Shown: positions 17,990-29,352 of the stretch, in pieces
Layout: the number at the start of each line of letters is the position of its first letter
Numbering within the stretch: the stretch's first letter is position 1
Program-made: the position numbers and the translations under genes
The notes under the pieces: model-generated
The model's input: the letters and a program-made list of their open reading frames with translations, nothing else
What the model was told of the DNA's origin: nothing
The model's database searches: none
Assembly: GCF_018138715.1 (NCBI RefSeq)
Contig: NZ_JAGSHX010000006.1
Span: forward strand, 434,001-498,000
Origin: Streptomyces asiaticus
GTDB lineage: Bacteria; Actinomycetota; Actinomycetes; Streptomycetales; Streptomycetaceae
Length of the DNA stretch: 64,000 nucleotides
Direction of reading: 5' to 3'

Positions 17990-18648
17990 CCCCCGGGACC
18001 GGGACGCGACACGCCCCGCGCGCCGGTGCCGACGGCTTCGCCCGCCGACACGACACGCCGGGGAGTCATACGGGCCGCCGCGCCCACCACGCTGCCGCAC
18101 CAGGTGGACGCCCTCGTCACCACGAACGCGGCGTGCCACGCACAACACGCCCAGGCGATGCCGCGCACAGAACACCGCACGGACGCCCGCTGCGCGCCAC
18201 TGCGGGCAGTCACCCTCCCCGCGTCCAGGCCCACACGCCGGGCGCACGGATCGCCGCACCCGCCACCCGGCCCACCGCACAGGGCGCCGCCACGTCTGCC
18301 ACGCCGACGATCACGCCACGCGCCCACCACGCATGCGACGCCGTACCCGGGCCCGCCGGGCGCCTGTCACCGCCCGGCCCCACATGTCGCAGGGGCGCGG
18401 GTCGCACTCACCCTGCGGTCCGCCGTGCGCGGCGCCGACACCATCGCCGCCGCGGACATAGCGCGCCAAGCGCAGCATGGCCCACGCGAGCCCGCCGCGC
18501 GCCGCCGGGCCGGACGCTCGTCACCGCCCGGCCCGACACGCCAATCCGCCGCGCGCGCCGATGCTCCCGCCATCACGGACATGGCGCGCCGTGTGCGGCG
18601 CGGCTCACGCGAAAACGCTGCGCACGGGTGCCCGCCGAGGCGGCGGCC
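17990..18648. other. 660-bp region without a convincing gene; degenerate repeats
   Basis: Open frames exist on both strands, but their translations are Arg/Pro/His/Ala-rich low complexity with no family features, and I reject them as genes. Related blocks occur twice: GTCACCGCCCGGCCC at about 18365 and 18526, and GGACATAGCGCGC (18454-18466) versus GGACATGGCGCGC (18577-18589). The last 13-mer also occurs in the cobG minisatellite. The region may be a decayed array or the remains of a lost cob gene. Confidence 0.5.
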
Positions 18649-19419
18649 TCAGGGGGTGGGTGGGGAGCCGGGGGCGCAGGGGCGAGCCCTGGTCGGGGAG
18701 TAGAGGTGGCTGTCGGGGAACTGGGCGGCGGCCAGGGTGCGGCCGACGATGATGACCGCCGTGCGGACCACGCCTGCCGCCTTCACCTGAGCCGCGATGT
18801 CGTCCAGGGTGCCGCGCAGGACCAGTTCGTCGGGGCGGCTGGCCATGGCGACCACGGCGGCCGGGCAGTCGGCGCCGTAGTGCGGGAGGAGTTCGGCGAC
18901 GACGCGATCCACGTAGCGGGCGGCGAGGTGCAGGACGAGAAGAGCGCCGCTGCGGCCCAGGGTCGCCAGGTCCTCGCCGTCCGGCATGGGGGTGGCCTGC
19001 TGGGCGATGCGGGTGAGGATGACGGTCTGGCCGACGGTCGGGATCGTCAGTTCGCGCTTCAGCGCGGCGGCCGCGGCGGCGAAGGCGGGGACGCCCGGGA
19101 CCACGTCGTACGGAACGCCGGCCGCGTCGAGGCGGCGCATCTGCTCGGCGACGGCGCTGAAGACCGACGGATCGCCGGAGTGGAGGCGGGCCACGTCGTG
19201 CCCCGCCTCGTGGGCGGCGACGAGCTCGGTGGTGATCTGGTCCAGGTCGAGCTGGGCGGTGTCGACCAGGCGGGCGTCCGGCGGGCATTCGACGAGGAGT
19301 TCACGGGGCACCAGACTGCCCGCGTAGAGACACACCTGGCAGCGGGCCAGGGTCCGGGCGCCTCGGACCGTGATCAGGTCGGCGGCGCCGGGGCCCGCGC
19401 CGATGAAGTACACCGTCAT
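18649..19419 (-). CDS. cobM: Precorrin-4 C11-methyltransferase CobM
   Basis: The protein has 256 residues, a single tetrapyrrole-methylase domain. Signatures are VYFIGAGPGAADLITVRG at the N-terminus, ARLHSGDPSVFSAVAEQM, and YDVVPGVPAFAAAAAALK. It adds the C11 methyl to precorrin-4 using SAM. Its ATG overlaps the cobL TGA (ATGA), so cobL and cobM are translationally coupled. It ends at the repeat-rich gap, and cbiD lies beyond on the other strand. Confidence 0.95.
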   Translation of the reverse strand: MTVYFIGAGPGAADLITVRGARTLARCQVCLYAGSLVPRELLVECPPDARLVDTAQLDLDQITTELVAAHEAGHDVARLHSGDPSVFSAVAEQMRRLDAAGVPYDVVPGVPAFAAAAAALKRELTIPTVGQTVILTRIAQQATPMPDGEDLATLGRSGALLVLHLAARYVDRVVAELLPHYGADCPAAVVAMASRPDELVLRGTLDDIAAQVKAAGVVRTAVIIVGRTLAAAQFPDSHLYSPTRARPCAPGSPPTP

Positions 19420-20723
19420 CGTGGTTCTCCTTGAGCGGCTTGAGCGGCTTCGACGGATCGCCCGGGATCGGCGGCGTCCCCGCCAGGGCCGCGGAAAGCG
19501 AGCGGTTTGGCGGCGGACCACTGGGTGACCGGCATCGCCTGCCGCCAGCCGGTGAACCCCCCGACCGGGGTGGCGTGGGAGACGGCGAGGCGGACGAGGT
19601 CGCCGCCGTGGCGGCGGTACCAGTCGGCGAGCAGCGCCTCGGACTCCAGGGTCACGGTGTTGGCCACGATCCGGCCGCCCGGCGGCAGGGCCGCCCAGCA
19701 CGCGTCCAGTACCCCGGGGGCGGTCAGGCCGCCGCCGATGAACACCGCGTCGGGGGTGGGCAGTCCGGCCAGCGCGTCGGGCGCGGCGCCGGTGACGACG
19801 GTCAGCCCGGGCACGCCGAGCGCGTCGGCGTTGCGGGCGATGCGCTCGGCGCGCACCGGGTCGCGTTCGACCGAGATCGCCCGGCAGGTGCGGTGGGCGC
19901 GCATCCACTCCACGGCGATGGAGCCCGAGCCGCCGCCGACGTCCCACAGCAACGCGCCGGGGGCCGGGGCGAGCATGGCGAGGGTGGCGGCCCGCACATG
20001 GCGCTTGGTCAGCTGGCCGTCATGCTCGTACGCCGCGTCGGGCAGCCCCGGGGCGAGCGACAGCGGCCGGGCGCCGTCCGCCGGGGCGCAGTCGACCGCG
20101 ATGACGTTGAGGGGGTCGCCGGGCGGATGGGGCCACTCCTCCGCCGTGCCCTCCACACACCGCTCCCGTTCGCTCCCCAGCTGTTCCAGCACCCGCAGCC
20201 GGCTCGGGCCGAAGCCGCGCTCCCCGAGCAGCCCGGCCACCTCGGCGGGGGTGTCGGCGCCCGCGCTGAGCACGAGCAGCCGCCGTCCGGCGTAGAGCTC
20301 ACGGTTCAGCGTGGCCAGGGGGCGGCCGACGAGGCTGATCACCTCGGTCTCCTCCAGCGCCCAGCCGAGCCGCGCACAGGCCAGGGAGACGGACGACGGA
20401 TGGGGCAGCACCCGCAGCCGCGCGGCTCCCAGCAGCTCGGCCAGGGTGCGGCCGATGCCGAAGAACATGGGGTCGCCGCTGGCCAGCACGGAGATCCGCC
20501 GCCCGGCGTGCGCGGCGAACAGCCCGGGGACGGCGGGGCGCAGCGGGGACGGCCAGGGCACCAGGTCGCCGGGGCACTCCGGCGGCAGCAGGCCCAGCTG
20601 GCGCCGTCCGCCGATCACCACCTCCGCGGTGCGCAACGCCTCGCGGGCGGCGGGGCCGAGCCCCTCCCAGCCGTCGGCGCCGATGCCGATGACGGTCACG
20701 GGGGGAGTCGGCGGCGGGCTCAC
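19416..20723 (-). CDS. cobL: Precorrin-6Y C5,15-methyltransferase (decarboxylating) CobL
   Basis: The protein has about 435 residues in two parts. The N-terminal CbiE-like methylase (VTVIGIGADGWEGLGPAARE, VLASGDPMFFGIGRTLAE) acts at C5. The C-terminal CbiT-like Rossmann methyltransferase (LLWDVGGGSGSIAVEWMR) acts at C15 and promotes loss of the C12 acetate carboxyl. Several GTG starts are possible. I prefer 20723, with AAGG eight to nine bases upstream; 20756 would add eleven residues. It lies 50 bp after the acyltransferase on the same strand and overlaps cobM. Confidence 0.93.
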   Translation of the reverse strand: MSPPPTPPVTVIGIGADGWEGLGPAAREALRTAEVVIGGRRQLGLLPPECPGDLVPWPSPLRPAVPGLFAAHAGRRISVLASGDPMFFGIGRTLAELLGAARLRVLPHPSSVSLACARLGWALEETEVISLVGRPLATLNRELYAGRRLLVLSAGADTPAEVAGLLGERGFGPSRLRVLEQLGSERERCVEGTAEEWPHPPGDPLNVIAVDCAPADGARPLSLAPGLPDAAYEHDGQLTKRHVRAATLAMLAPAPGALLWDVGGGSGSIAVEWMRAHRTCRAISVERDPVRAERIARNADALGVPGLTVVTGAAPDALAGLPTPDAVFIGGGLTAPGVLDACWAALPPGGRIVANTVTLESEALLADWYRRHGGDLVRLAVSHATPVGGFTGWRQAMPVTQWSAAKPLAFRGPGGDAADPGRSVEAAQAAQGEPR

Positions 20724-20773
20724 AGTGGTCACCTTCGCGGGTCGGGGACGGTCCACGAAACTCTACTGACCTG

Positions 20774-21610
20774 CTACGACGCCCCGGCCCCCGGCTCCCG
20801 CTCCAGCCCGTGCTCCGCCACATCGAGCTTCCGCTCCCCCGCCTGTTCGCGCTCACGCCCGCGCCCGCGCTCCCGCTCGCGCTCCAGCTCCGCCAGCGCG
20901 AGCAGTTGCTCCACGGTCATGTCCTCGGGGATCGGCACCGGCGCCGGGGTGCGCAGCGGCGGCTGCCAGCCCTCGTCCGGGGCCCAGCGCCGTATGATCC
21001 GGGCCGGCGCCCCGGCCACCACGGCGTGGTCGGGCACCTCGCCCCGTACGACCGCGCCCGCCGCGACCACCACATTGCGGCCCAGCCGCGCCCCCGGCAG
21101 GATCACCGCGCCCGCGCCCAGCCAGCTGCCGGGGCCGATGTGGACGGGCGCGGAGCGTGGCCACTGGCGGCCGATGGGCTGGTCCGGATCGTCGTAGGAG
21201 TGGTTGTCGCTGGTGACATAGACGTACGGACCGCAGAAGACATCGTCGCCGAACTCCACGCACACGGAGGCGATCACATGGCTGCCCCGGCCCAGCACCA
21301 CGCCGTTGCCGATGCGCAGCACCGGTTCGGGGCCGAGGTCCACATCGGGCATCATCCCGGCGGTGAGGGTCACCTGCTCGCCGATGACACAGTGCTCGCC
21401 GAGCTCGATCCACGGTTCGCCGAAGAGGGTGCCCTGGGGGAACGCCAGCCGGGTGCCGACGCCGATGCGGCCGAAGCGGTACGGGCCGGGGCGCTCGGCG
21501 GTCACCGCGCCGGCCCGCTGTACGGCGCGCCAGCCGCGGTGGACCAGACGGGAAGTGACGCGTCCGCACCAGCCTCGCCAGGATGAGAACACGTTCTCCT
21601 TCTTCGGCAT
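20774..21610 (-). CDS. Acyltransferase of the left-handed beta-helix (hexapeptide repeat) family
   Basis: The protein has about 278 residues. The centre contains hexapeptide repeats ([LIV]-G-x4 type, for example IGEQVTLTAG, LGRGSHVIAS, IGPGSWLGAGAVILPGARLG and VVAAGAVVRGEVPDHAVVAG). The SDNHSYDDP segment is typical of active-site loops in maltose/nodulation O-acetyltransferase relatives. The C-terminal tail is a charged Glu/Arg repeat (LERERERGRGREREQAGERK). The substrate is unknown. The gene lies between the mutase block and cobL on one strand. ATG 21610 is chosen; ATG 21631 is an alternative. Confidence 0.82.
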   Translation of the reverse strand: MPKKENVFSSWRGWCGRVTSRLVHRGWRAVQRAGAVTAERPGPYRFGRIGVGTRLAFPQGTLFGEPWIELGEHCVIGEQVTLTAGMMPDVDLGPEPVLRIGNGVVLGRGSHVIASVCVEFGDDVFCGPYVYVTSDNHSYDDPDQPIGRQWPRSAPVHIGPGSWLGAGAVILPGARLGRNVVVAAGAVVRGEVPDHAVVAGAPARIIRRWAPDEGWQPPLRTPAPVPIPEDMTVEQLLALAELERERERGRGREREQAGERKLDVAEHGLEREPGAGAS

Positions 21611-21697
21611 TCGCCCACCGTATCGACCCATCGGGAGAGCGTCTCCACCGGGAGACGCCCCTACCGGGAGACCGGCCGCCTCAGGAGAGCGTCCGCC

Positions 21698-22456
21698 TCA
21701 CCCCGGCGTCCCGCGCCCACTCCCCCGCCCCGGTGCCTCGCGCAAGACGCAGTCGCCGCACAACCCGCCGCCCGGCACCCGGTAGTAGAGACAGCAGGTG
21801 CGGCGCCGATAGCCGAGCGGCGCGGTGCTGAGGGTGCCGGCGTCGCGCAGCGGCGGGTGGTCGAGCTGGGCGCGCGCCAGCTCGACGGCCCGGTCCGCCG
21901 CCTCGGTGCGGCCGTGCGCCAGGCACCAGTCGTGCAGCACCCGCAGCGAACCGGCCAGCGCCGAGGCCGCGTTGCCCCACAGCAGCCGCCCCGAGACCCG
22001 GTACGCCCGCTCGATGGCCTGGTGCAGCGGCACCAGATGGACATATGCCGCGGTGCCCACCGGACCGGCGAGTCCTCGCGGTTCGCCCATCACGGACGGC
22101 GCGCCGGGCCACCACAGGTCGTCGGGGGCGACACGCCCGGGGTTCCACCACAGCCGGTCGGGCCGGAGGTGGGGCACCCCGCCGGAGAGGGCCGCCGGAC
22201 CGAGCGCGAGGGACCACACCCGGGCGGCGAGCCCCTGGAAGACGAGCGAGGCGGCGACCCTCGGCTCATCGGTGCGCAGGCTCGCGGCGACGGCCTCGAC
22301 ACGGGCGCGCAACAGCGGCCCGGCGGCGCCCGTGCCGGTCAGCCGGTACGCCTCGCCGATCCGCGCGTACCCCTCCGCACCCGGATCGCCGCCGCCGGTG
22401 CGCAGCGCGAAGAACGGCCCGACCCGCGCCGCGTCCGGCAGCGGTGCCTCATCCAC
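21698..22456 (-). CDS. FhuF-like (2Fe-2S)-binding protein
   Basis: The protein has about 252 residues. The C-terminus carries the FhuF-type iron-sulfur motif C-C-x10-C-x2-C (CCLYYRVPGGGLCGDC, residues 221-236), which in FhuF holds the [2Fe-2S] cluster used to reduce ferric siderophores. The rest is Ala/Leu/Arg-rich, with HLVPLHQAIERAYRVSGRLLWGN. The preferred start is GTG 22456, which overlaps the meaB stop. An upstream GTG at 22537 would add 27 residues translated from the meaB minisatellite. Its place after a B12 enzyme's chaperone is unusual, and an electron-transfer role for cobalt or iron is inference. Confidence 0.78.
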   Translation of the reverse strand: MDEAPLPDAARVGPFFALRTGGGDPGAEGYARIGEAYRLTGTGAAGPLLRARVEAVAASLRTDEPRVAASLVFQGLAARVWSLALGPAALSGGVPHLRPDRLWWNPGRVAPDDLWWPGAPSVMGEPRGLAGPVGTAAYVHLVPLHQAIERAYRVSGRLLWGNAASALAGSLRVLHDWCLAHGRTEAADRAVELARAQLDHPPLRDAGTLSTAPLGYRRRTCCLYYRVPGGGLCGDCVLREAPGRGSGRGTPG

Positions 22457-22556
22457 CGTCGGCCGGGGCCCGAGGCGCCCCACCGTCAGCCGGAGCCTGG
22501 GACGCCCCACCGTCGGCCGGGGCCCGAGGCGTTCCACCGTCGGCCGGGCCCTGGAA
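22449..22556 (-). repeat. 27-bp minisatellite across the meaB 3' end and the fhuF-like 5' end
   Basis: Four units of about 27 bp, each containing CCGGCCGACGGTGG or a one-base variant (GGCTGACGGTGG), end exactly at the meaB stop. In the meaB frame they give APADGGTPR, APADGGASQ, APADGGAPR, APADGG. In the overlapping frame they give GPRPTVGRP-like repeats that would extend the FhuF-like protein if the upstream start is used. Confidence 0.88.
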
Positions 22557-23528
22557 CGCCGCCAGCAGCCGGTCCGCCGCCAGCGTGGCCGTCAGCGCGC
22601 CCTCGCGGACCCGCTGCTCCAGCTCGGGCCCGAGCCGCCGCACCTCGGGGTGGGCGTGCAGCCGCGCGAGCAGCTGGTCGCGCACCATCGACCAGGTCCA
22701 GTCCACCTGCTGGTCGCGCCGCTTGGTCCGCAGCGCGCCCGTGGCCTCCAGCACCCGGCGGTGCTGCTCCAGGCGCTCCCACACCACATCGAGCCCGGTG
22801 GACTCGCGGGCGCTACAGGTGAGCACCGGCGGGTTCCAGGGCGCGTCCGGGGGCTGCAACAGCCTCAGCGCGCCCGCCAGTTCGCGGGCCGCCGACTTCG
22901 CGTCCCGTGCGTGCGGCCCGTCGGCCTTGTTGATGGTGACCACGTCGGCCAGCTCCAGGACGCCCTTCTTGATGCCCTGGAGCTGATCGCCGGTGCGGGC
23001 CAGGGAGAGCAGCAGGAAGGAGTCGACCATATTGGCCACCGCCGTCTCGGACTGGCCCACGCCCACCGTCTCCACCAGCACCACGTCATAGCCCGCGGCC
23101 TCCATGACGACCATGGACTCGCGGGTGGCGCGGGCGACCCCGCCCAGCGTCCCGGCGCTGGGCGAGGGCCGTACGAAGGCGTTGGGGTCCACCGCCAGCC
23201 GCTCCATCCGGGTCTTGTCACCCAGGATGGAGCCGCCGGTGCGGGTCGACGAGGGGTCGACGGCGAGCACCGCGACCTTGTGGCCGGCCCCGGTGAGCAT
23301 GGTGCCCAGGGCGTCGATGAAGGTGGACTTGCCCACCCCGGGCACCCCGCTGATGCCGATCCGCCGCGCCCCGCCGGTGTGCGGCAGCAGCTCGACCAGC
23401 AGCCGCTGGGCGAGGTCGTGGTGGTCGGGCCGGGTGGACTCGACGAGCGTGATCGCACGCGCGATGTACGCGCGCTTGCCGTCGAGCACACCCTTGGCGT
23501 ACTCCTCGATGTCAATCGTCCGCGGCAT
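22449..23528 (-). CDS. meaB: Methylmalonyl-CoA mutase-associated GTPase MeaB
   Basis: The protein has 359 residues. It is a G3E-family GTPase that gates cofactor delivery and protects the mutase from inactivation (human counterpart MMAA). It has the Walker A GVPGVGKST, VAVLAVDPSSTRTGGSILGDK, VVMEAAGYDVVLVETVGVGQSE (switch/Walker B) and the base-specificity motif NKAD. The C-terminus ends in a 9-residue repeat (from about residue 325), which is beyond the normal fold. It starts three bases after the mutase large-subunit stop, so coupling is likely. Confidence 0.95.
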   Translation of the reverse strand: MPRTIDIEEYAKGVLDGKRAYIARAITLVESTRPDHHDLAQRLLVELLPHTGGARRIGISGVPGVGKSTFIDALGTMLTGAGHKVAVLAVDPSSTRTGGSILGDKTRMERLAVDPNAFVRPSPSAGTLGGVARATRESMVVMEAAGYDVVLVETVGVGQSETAVANMVDSFLLLSLARTGDQLQGIKKGVLELADVVTINKADGPHARDAKSAARELAGALRLLQPPDAPWNPPVLTCSARESTGLDVVWERLEQHRRVLEATGALRTKRRDQQVDWTWSMVRDQLLARLHAHPEVRRLGPELEQRVREGALTATLAADRLLAAFQGPADGGTPRAPADGGASQAPADGGAPRAPADGG

Positions 23529-23531
23529 GGC

Positions 23532-25759
<2,228 letters not shown>

Positions 25760-25760
<1 letters not shown>

Positions 25761-27643
25761 CACGCCACCCCCATGGTGTTCAGAGCCGAGGAGAGCACCT
25801 CGACCGCGTCGCAGCCCGCGAAGACGTATCCGTCCACTCCGGCCCGCTCGTACTCGTCCTGTTGTGCCCCCGGCCGTCCGGCCAGGTAGACCCGGGTCGC
25901 CCCGGCCGCCTTCAGCCGCTCGGCCACGGCGGCCGCCTCCTCCGCGTACAGCTTGTCGCTGGAGCACAGGCAGGCCACGCGGGCGCCGCTGGCGGTGAAC
26001 GCCTCGGCGACCGTCTCCGCGGTCACGGTGACCGGTTCATGGACCGCCTCGATGCCGCCCGCCTGGAAGAGGTTGGCGGTGAAGGAGGCGCGGGCGGTGT
26101 GCGCGGCGGCGGGGCCCAGCGCGGCCAGGAAGATCCTCGGGCGGCCGCCCTCGGCCGCCAGATGGGCGTCGGAGCGGGTGCGCAGCGCCTCGTACGCCTC
26201 GTCGCGGCGCACCCTCGGCAGTCCGCCGCCGGGCTGCTCGGGCGCGGGCTCGCGCTCGAGGGGCCGCTCGGCGAGGTTCGGGAACTCGCTGACGCCGGTG
26301 ATCGGCTCCTTGCGGCGGGCGAGGGCGCGGCCGCGGCGGGCCCAGGTCTCGGCGAGCCGGTCGCGGACCAGCCCGGAGGCGAGGGCGGCGGCCATGCCCC
26401 CGGCGCGCTCGATCTCCTGGAACCAGGCCCAGGCGGCGCGGGCGACGTCGTCGGTGAGCTTCTCGACGTACCAGGAGCCGCCGGCCGGGTCGATCACCCG
26501 GGCCAGGTGCGACTCCTCCAGCAGGATCGTGGAGGTGTTGCGGGCGATGCGCCGGGCGAAGTCGTCGGGGAGTCCGATCGCGCTGTCGAAGGGCAGCACG
26601 GTGACCGCGTCCGCGCCGCCGACGCCCGCGGCGAGGGTGGCCACGGTGGTGCGCAGCATGTTCACCCAGGGGTCGCGCCGGGTCATCATCACCGGCGAGG
26701 TCACCGCGTGCTGGCGCTGGGCGCGCGCCTCGGAGGGCGCGCCGCACGCCTGCGCCACGCGCGCCCACAGGCGCCGGGCGGCCCGGAGCTTGGCGATGGT
26801 GAGGAACTGGTCGGCGGTGGCCGCGTAGCGGAACTCCAGCTGCGCACAGGCGGCTTCGACGCTCAGCCCCTCCCCGGTGAGGGTGCGCAGATACGCCACC
26901 GCGGCGGCGAGGGAGCAGCCGAGCTCCTGGGCGGCCCCGGCGCCCGCCTCGTGGTACGGCAGCGCGTCCACCGCGAAGGCTCGCACCCCGGGGTGGTCGC
27001 GGTCGCAGGTCAGCGCGAGGTCCGCGGCGGCGGCCAGCTGCCCGGCCAGGCCCTCGTCGCGTCCGGTGCGGGCCGCGAGGCCCAGCGGGTCCGCTCCGAG
27101 GTTGCCGAGCGCGGCACCGGGCGGCACCTCGCGGCCGGCGTAGAGCCGCAGCAGGGCACGGGCGGCGTCCTCGAAGTCGGCGCCCGCGTCGAGGGCGACG
27201 GTGGCGAGGTCGAGATAGACCCCCTTCAGCGCCTCCGGCAGGGCGTCCACGGGCACCCCGGCCGCGCCGACCGCGAGCCAGACCGAACCGGCGCCGTTCT
27301 CCAGGTCGGCGAGGATCGCCTGGTTGGTGCGGGCCGGATCGGGGTGGGCGTGGCGCTGGCGTACGTCCCAGCCGGACACGGCGGAGCCCTCGGCCCGGCC
27401 GCCGCGCACGAAGGGCGCGAAGCCGGGGAATCCGGCGTCCTCGGGGGCGTCGTCGGCGGTGTAGAGGGGGTGGACGGTGATTCCGTCCTCGACTGCGGTC
27501 GCGAGGGCCTGTTCGGCCTCGGCGCCCACGGCGTCCGAAGTGCCGGTTTTACGCAGCACGCCTTCGACGAGGTGGCGCCATTGGGCTCGCGTCACTTCCG
27601 GGAAATCGTCGGCTAGGGGAAGCCCGTCGGGCAGGACCGTCAT
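25760..27643 (-). CDS. mutA: Methylmalonyl-CoA mutase, small subunit
   Basis: The protein has 627 residues, homologous to the large subunit but lacking the DGHDRG cobalt-binding motif in its C-terminal domain, as expected for the non-catalytic partner. Barrel segments such as [20 protein letters not shown] are retained. The TGA overlaps the mutB start. The ATG at 27643 has no recognisable ribosome site (the bases before it read GCCTCCT), so translation may be leaderless or weak. It is the first gene of the minus-strand mut-meaB-fhuF-acyltransferase-cobL-cobM run. Confidence 0.94.
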
Positions 27644-27774
27644 AGGAGGAGGCTAATGGGGTCCGCTAAAGCCGGAGCAGTGATTGGGGCTGTGAGCTTA
27701 CTCTCTAGTGATCTCAGGGGTGAGCACTAGGGATTTCAGGGGTAGCGCCACATGGCACCCCGGAGACACAGAGG

Positions 27775-27810
27775 CCCGCCCGGTGCGACGGGGGATGCAC
27801 ACCGGGCGGG
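27775..27810. terminator. 11-bp stem hairpin between the P450 and mutA
   Basis: CCCGCCCGGTG (27775-27785) and CACCGGGCGGG (27800-27810) are perfect inverted repeats with a 14-base loop. A T-run (TTTTT, about 27820) follows on the plus strand only. It lies downstream of the P450 stop on the minus strand and upstream of mutA, so it probably ends the P450 transcript. A control role for mutA is also possible. Confidence 0.6.
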
Positions 27811-27874
27811 CTCGAAGACCTTTTTACCGCATCGGCGGGGGGTTATGCATCAAAAACCTGTTCGCTTCCCCCGC

Positions 27875-29158
27875 TCACCATGCGACAGGCAGCGAGATCA
27901 GGCCACGCGCGCGGATCGTCGGCCGCCACCGGAGCCGTTCCCTCGGGACGTCCAGCCGCAACCCCGGGAAACGGCGAAGCAGCGCGGCCAGAGCGGTTTC
28001 CAGCTCCATTCGGGCCAGCGGGGCGCCGAGGCAGTAGTGGATGCCATGGCCGAGCGCAAGGTGACCGGACCGGCCAAGATGTGGATTGAACTCGTCCGGA
28101 TCCTTGAAGTGGGCCGGGTCACGGTGGGCCGAGGCCGCCGACAGCAGCACCGTCTCCCCGGCGGGGATGGTCACACCGCCGATCTCGATGTCCTCCAGCG
28201 GGAAGCGGCGGATCCCCAGCGACACCGGGCCCTCGTACCGCGCCAGCTCGTCGAAGGCGGCCGCGAGACCGCTCGGATCCTCGCGCAGCTCCTGGAGGGC
28301 CGTGGGGTGGTCGAGCAGGGTGAGCACCGAATTGGCGATGAGGTGGACGGTGTTCTCGTAGCCCGCGAGGAGGATGAGGAAGGCGAGCGAGGTCAGTTCG
28401 TCCTCGCTGAGCCTGCCGTCACCGCTGCCGTCACCGCTGCCGTCGCCGCCGCTGCCGCCGCCGCCGCTGCCGCCGCCGTCCCCGGCCTCGTCGTCACGGA
28501 CCCGGATCAGATCCGAGAGCAGATCGTCCGCGGGCTCGGCGCGCTTCTTGGCGATCAGCTCGGTGTAGAAGCGCAGCATGCTGCCGACCGCTTCCTTCGC
28601 CGCCCCCGGCCGCGCCGGATCGGGGGTGATCAGGGCGTCGCTCCAGGCCCGGAAGTCGCGCCGGTCGCGCTGCGGGACGCCGAGCAGATCGCAGATGACG
28701 ATGATGGGCAACTGCCCGGCGTAGGCGGCCAGGAGATCCGCGCGGCCGTCGGGCTCGATGGCGTCGAGCAGTTCCTCGGCGACCCGCCGGACCGGTTCGC
28801 GCATCTTCTCCACGCGGCCGGGGGTGAACGCCTTGACCACCAGCCGGCGCACCCGGGTGTGGTCCGGCGGATCCATGTTGAGCAGATTGGCGTCGAGGGC
28901 GGGCGGCAGGGAGAAGCCGCTGTAGTTGCCCGGCGCGGCGTGGCGCTTGTCCAGGGCGAGGCGCGGATCGGCGAACAGCCGCCGCACATCCTCGTAACGG
29001 GTCACCAGCCAGGCGGGGCGTCCGTCGGTGCCGGCGATCCGGTGGACCGGGCCGGCCTCGCGCAGCTCGGCCAGGGCCGGGTAGAGGTCCTCGACCAGCG
29101 GGGCGGTGTCAACGAGCTCCGGGCCGTCCGTTCCGGCGGCGTTCGCGGTGTTCTGCAT
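27875..29158 (-). CDS. Cytochrome P450 (bacterial class I type)
   Basis: The protein has 427 residues. Recognisable motifs are the I-helix LLAGYENT (oxygen activation), ELAR (K-helix ExxR), and the haem-binding loop LGHGIHYCLG with Cys376. The first position of the haem motif is Leu instead of the usual Phe, as in many actinobacterial P450s. An insertion of Gly, Ser and Asp repeats (about residues 223-244) sits just before the I-helix and is encoded by a CCGCTGCC-type microsatellite at about 28428-28490. No ferredoxin or reductase gene is adjacent. The substrate cannot be inferred. Confidence 0.93.
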   Translation of the reverse strand: MQNTANAAGTDGPELVDTAPLVEDLYPALAELREAGPVHRIAGTDGRPAWLVTRYEDVRRLFADPRLALDKRHAAPGNYSGFSLPPALDANLLNMDPPDHTRVRRLVVKAFTPGRVEKMREPVRRVAEELLDAIEPDGRADLLAAYAGQLPIIVICDLLGVPQRDRRDFRAWSDALITPDPARPGAAKEAVGSMLRFYTELIAKKRAEPADDLLSDLIRVRDDEAGDGGGSGGGGSGGDGSGDGSGDGRLSEDELTSLAFLILLAGYENTVHLIANSVLTLLDHPTALQELREDPSGLAAAFDELARYEGPVSLGIRRFPLEDIEIGGVTIPAGETVLLSAASAHRDPAHFKDPDEFNPHLGRSGHLALGHGIHYCLGAPLARMELETALAALLRRFPGLRLDVPRERLRWRPTIRARGLISLPVAW

Positions 29159-29352
29159 GGATCCCGACTCTAGGCCGTGGCGTCCCCGGCGCCTGGACGG
29201 GTGGGCCATTCCAGCCCGTCCAGGCGATGTGCACGCCGGTGGTGAATGGTGGTGGCCGGGAGGCGGCGCCGGGGCTGAATCCCCCCGGCGCCGCCTGTGC
29301 CACGGGCGGCCCCGACCCCCGTCCAGGGCCACCTCGTCTGTGATCCCCCCGT

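Noticed and set aside
17434..18330. 298-codon minus-strand frame and plus-strand frames in the cbiD-cobM gap
   Set aside because: The translations are Arg/Ala/Pro-rich, run into cbiD on the other strand, and show no family or ribosome site.
27644..27874. Second cobalamin riboswitch upstream of mutA
   Set aside because: No B12 box or GCCACTG-type core is found on the minus strand there.
28428..28490. Frameshift in the P450
   Set aside because: The repeat keeps the frame and all motifs on both sides are in one frame.
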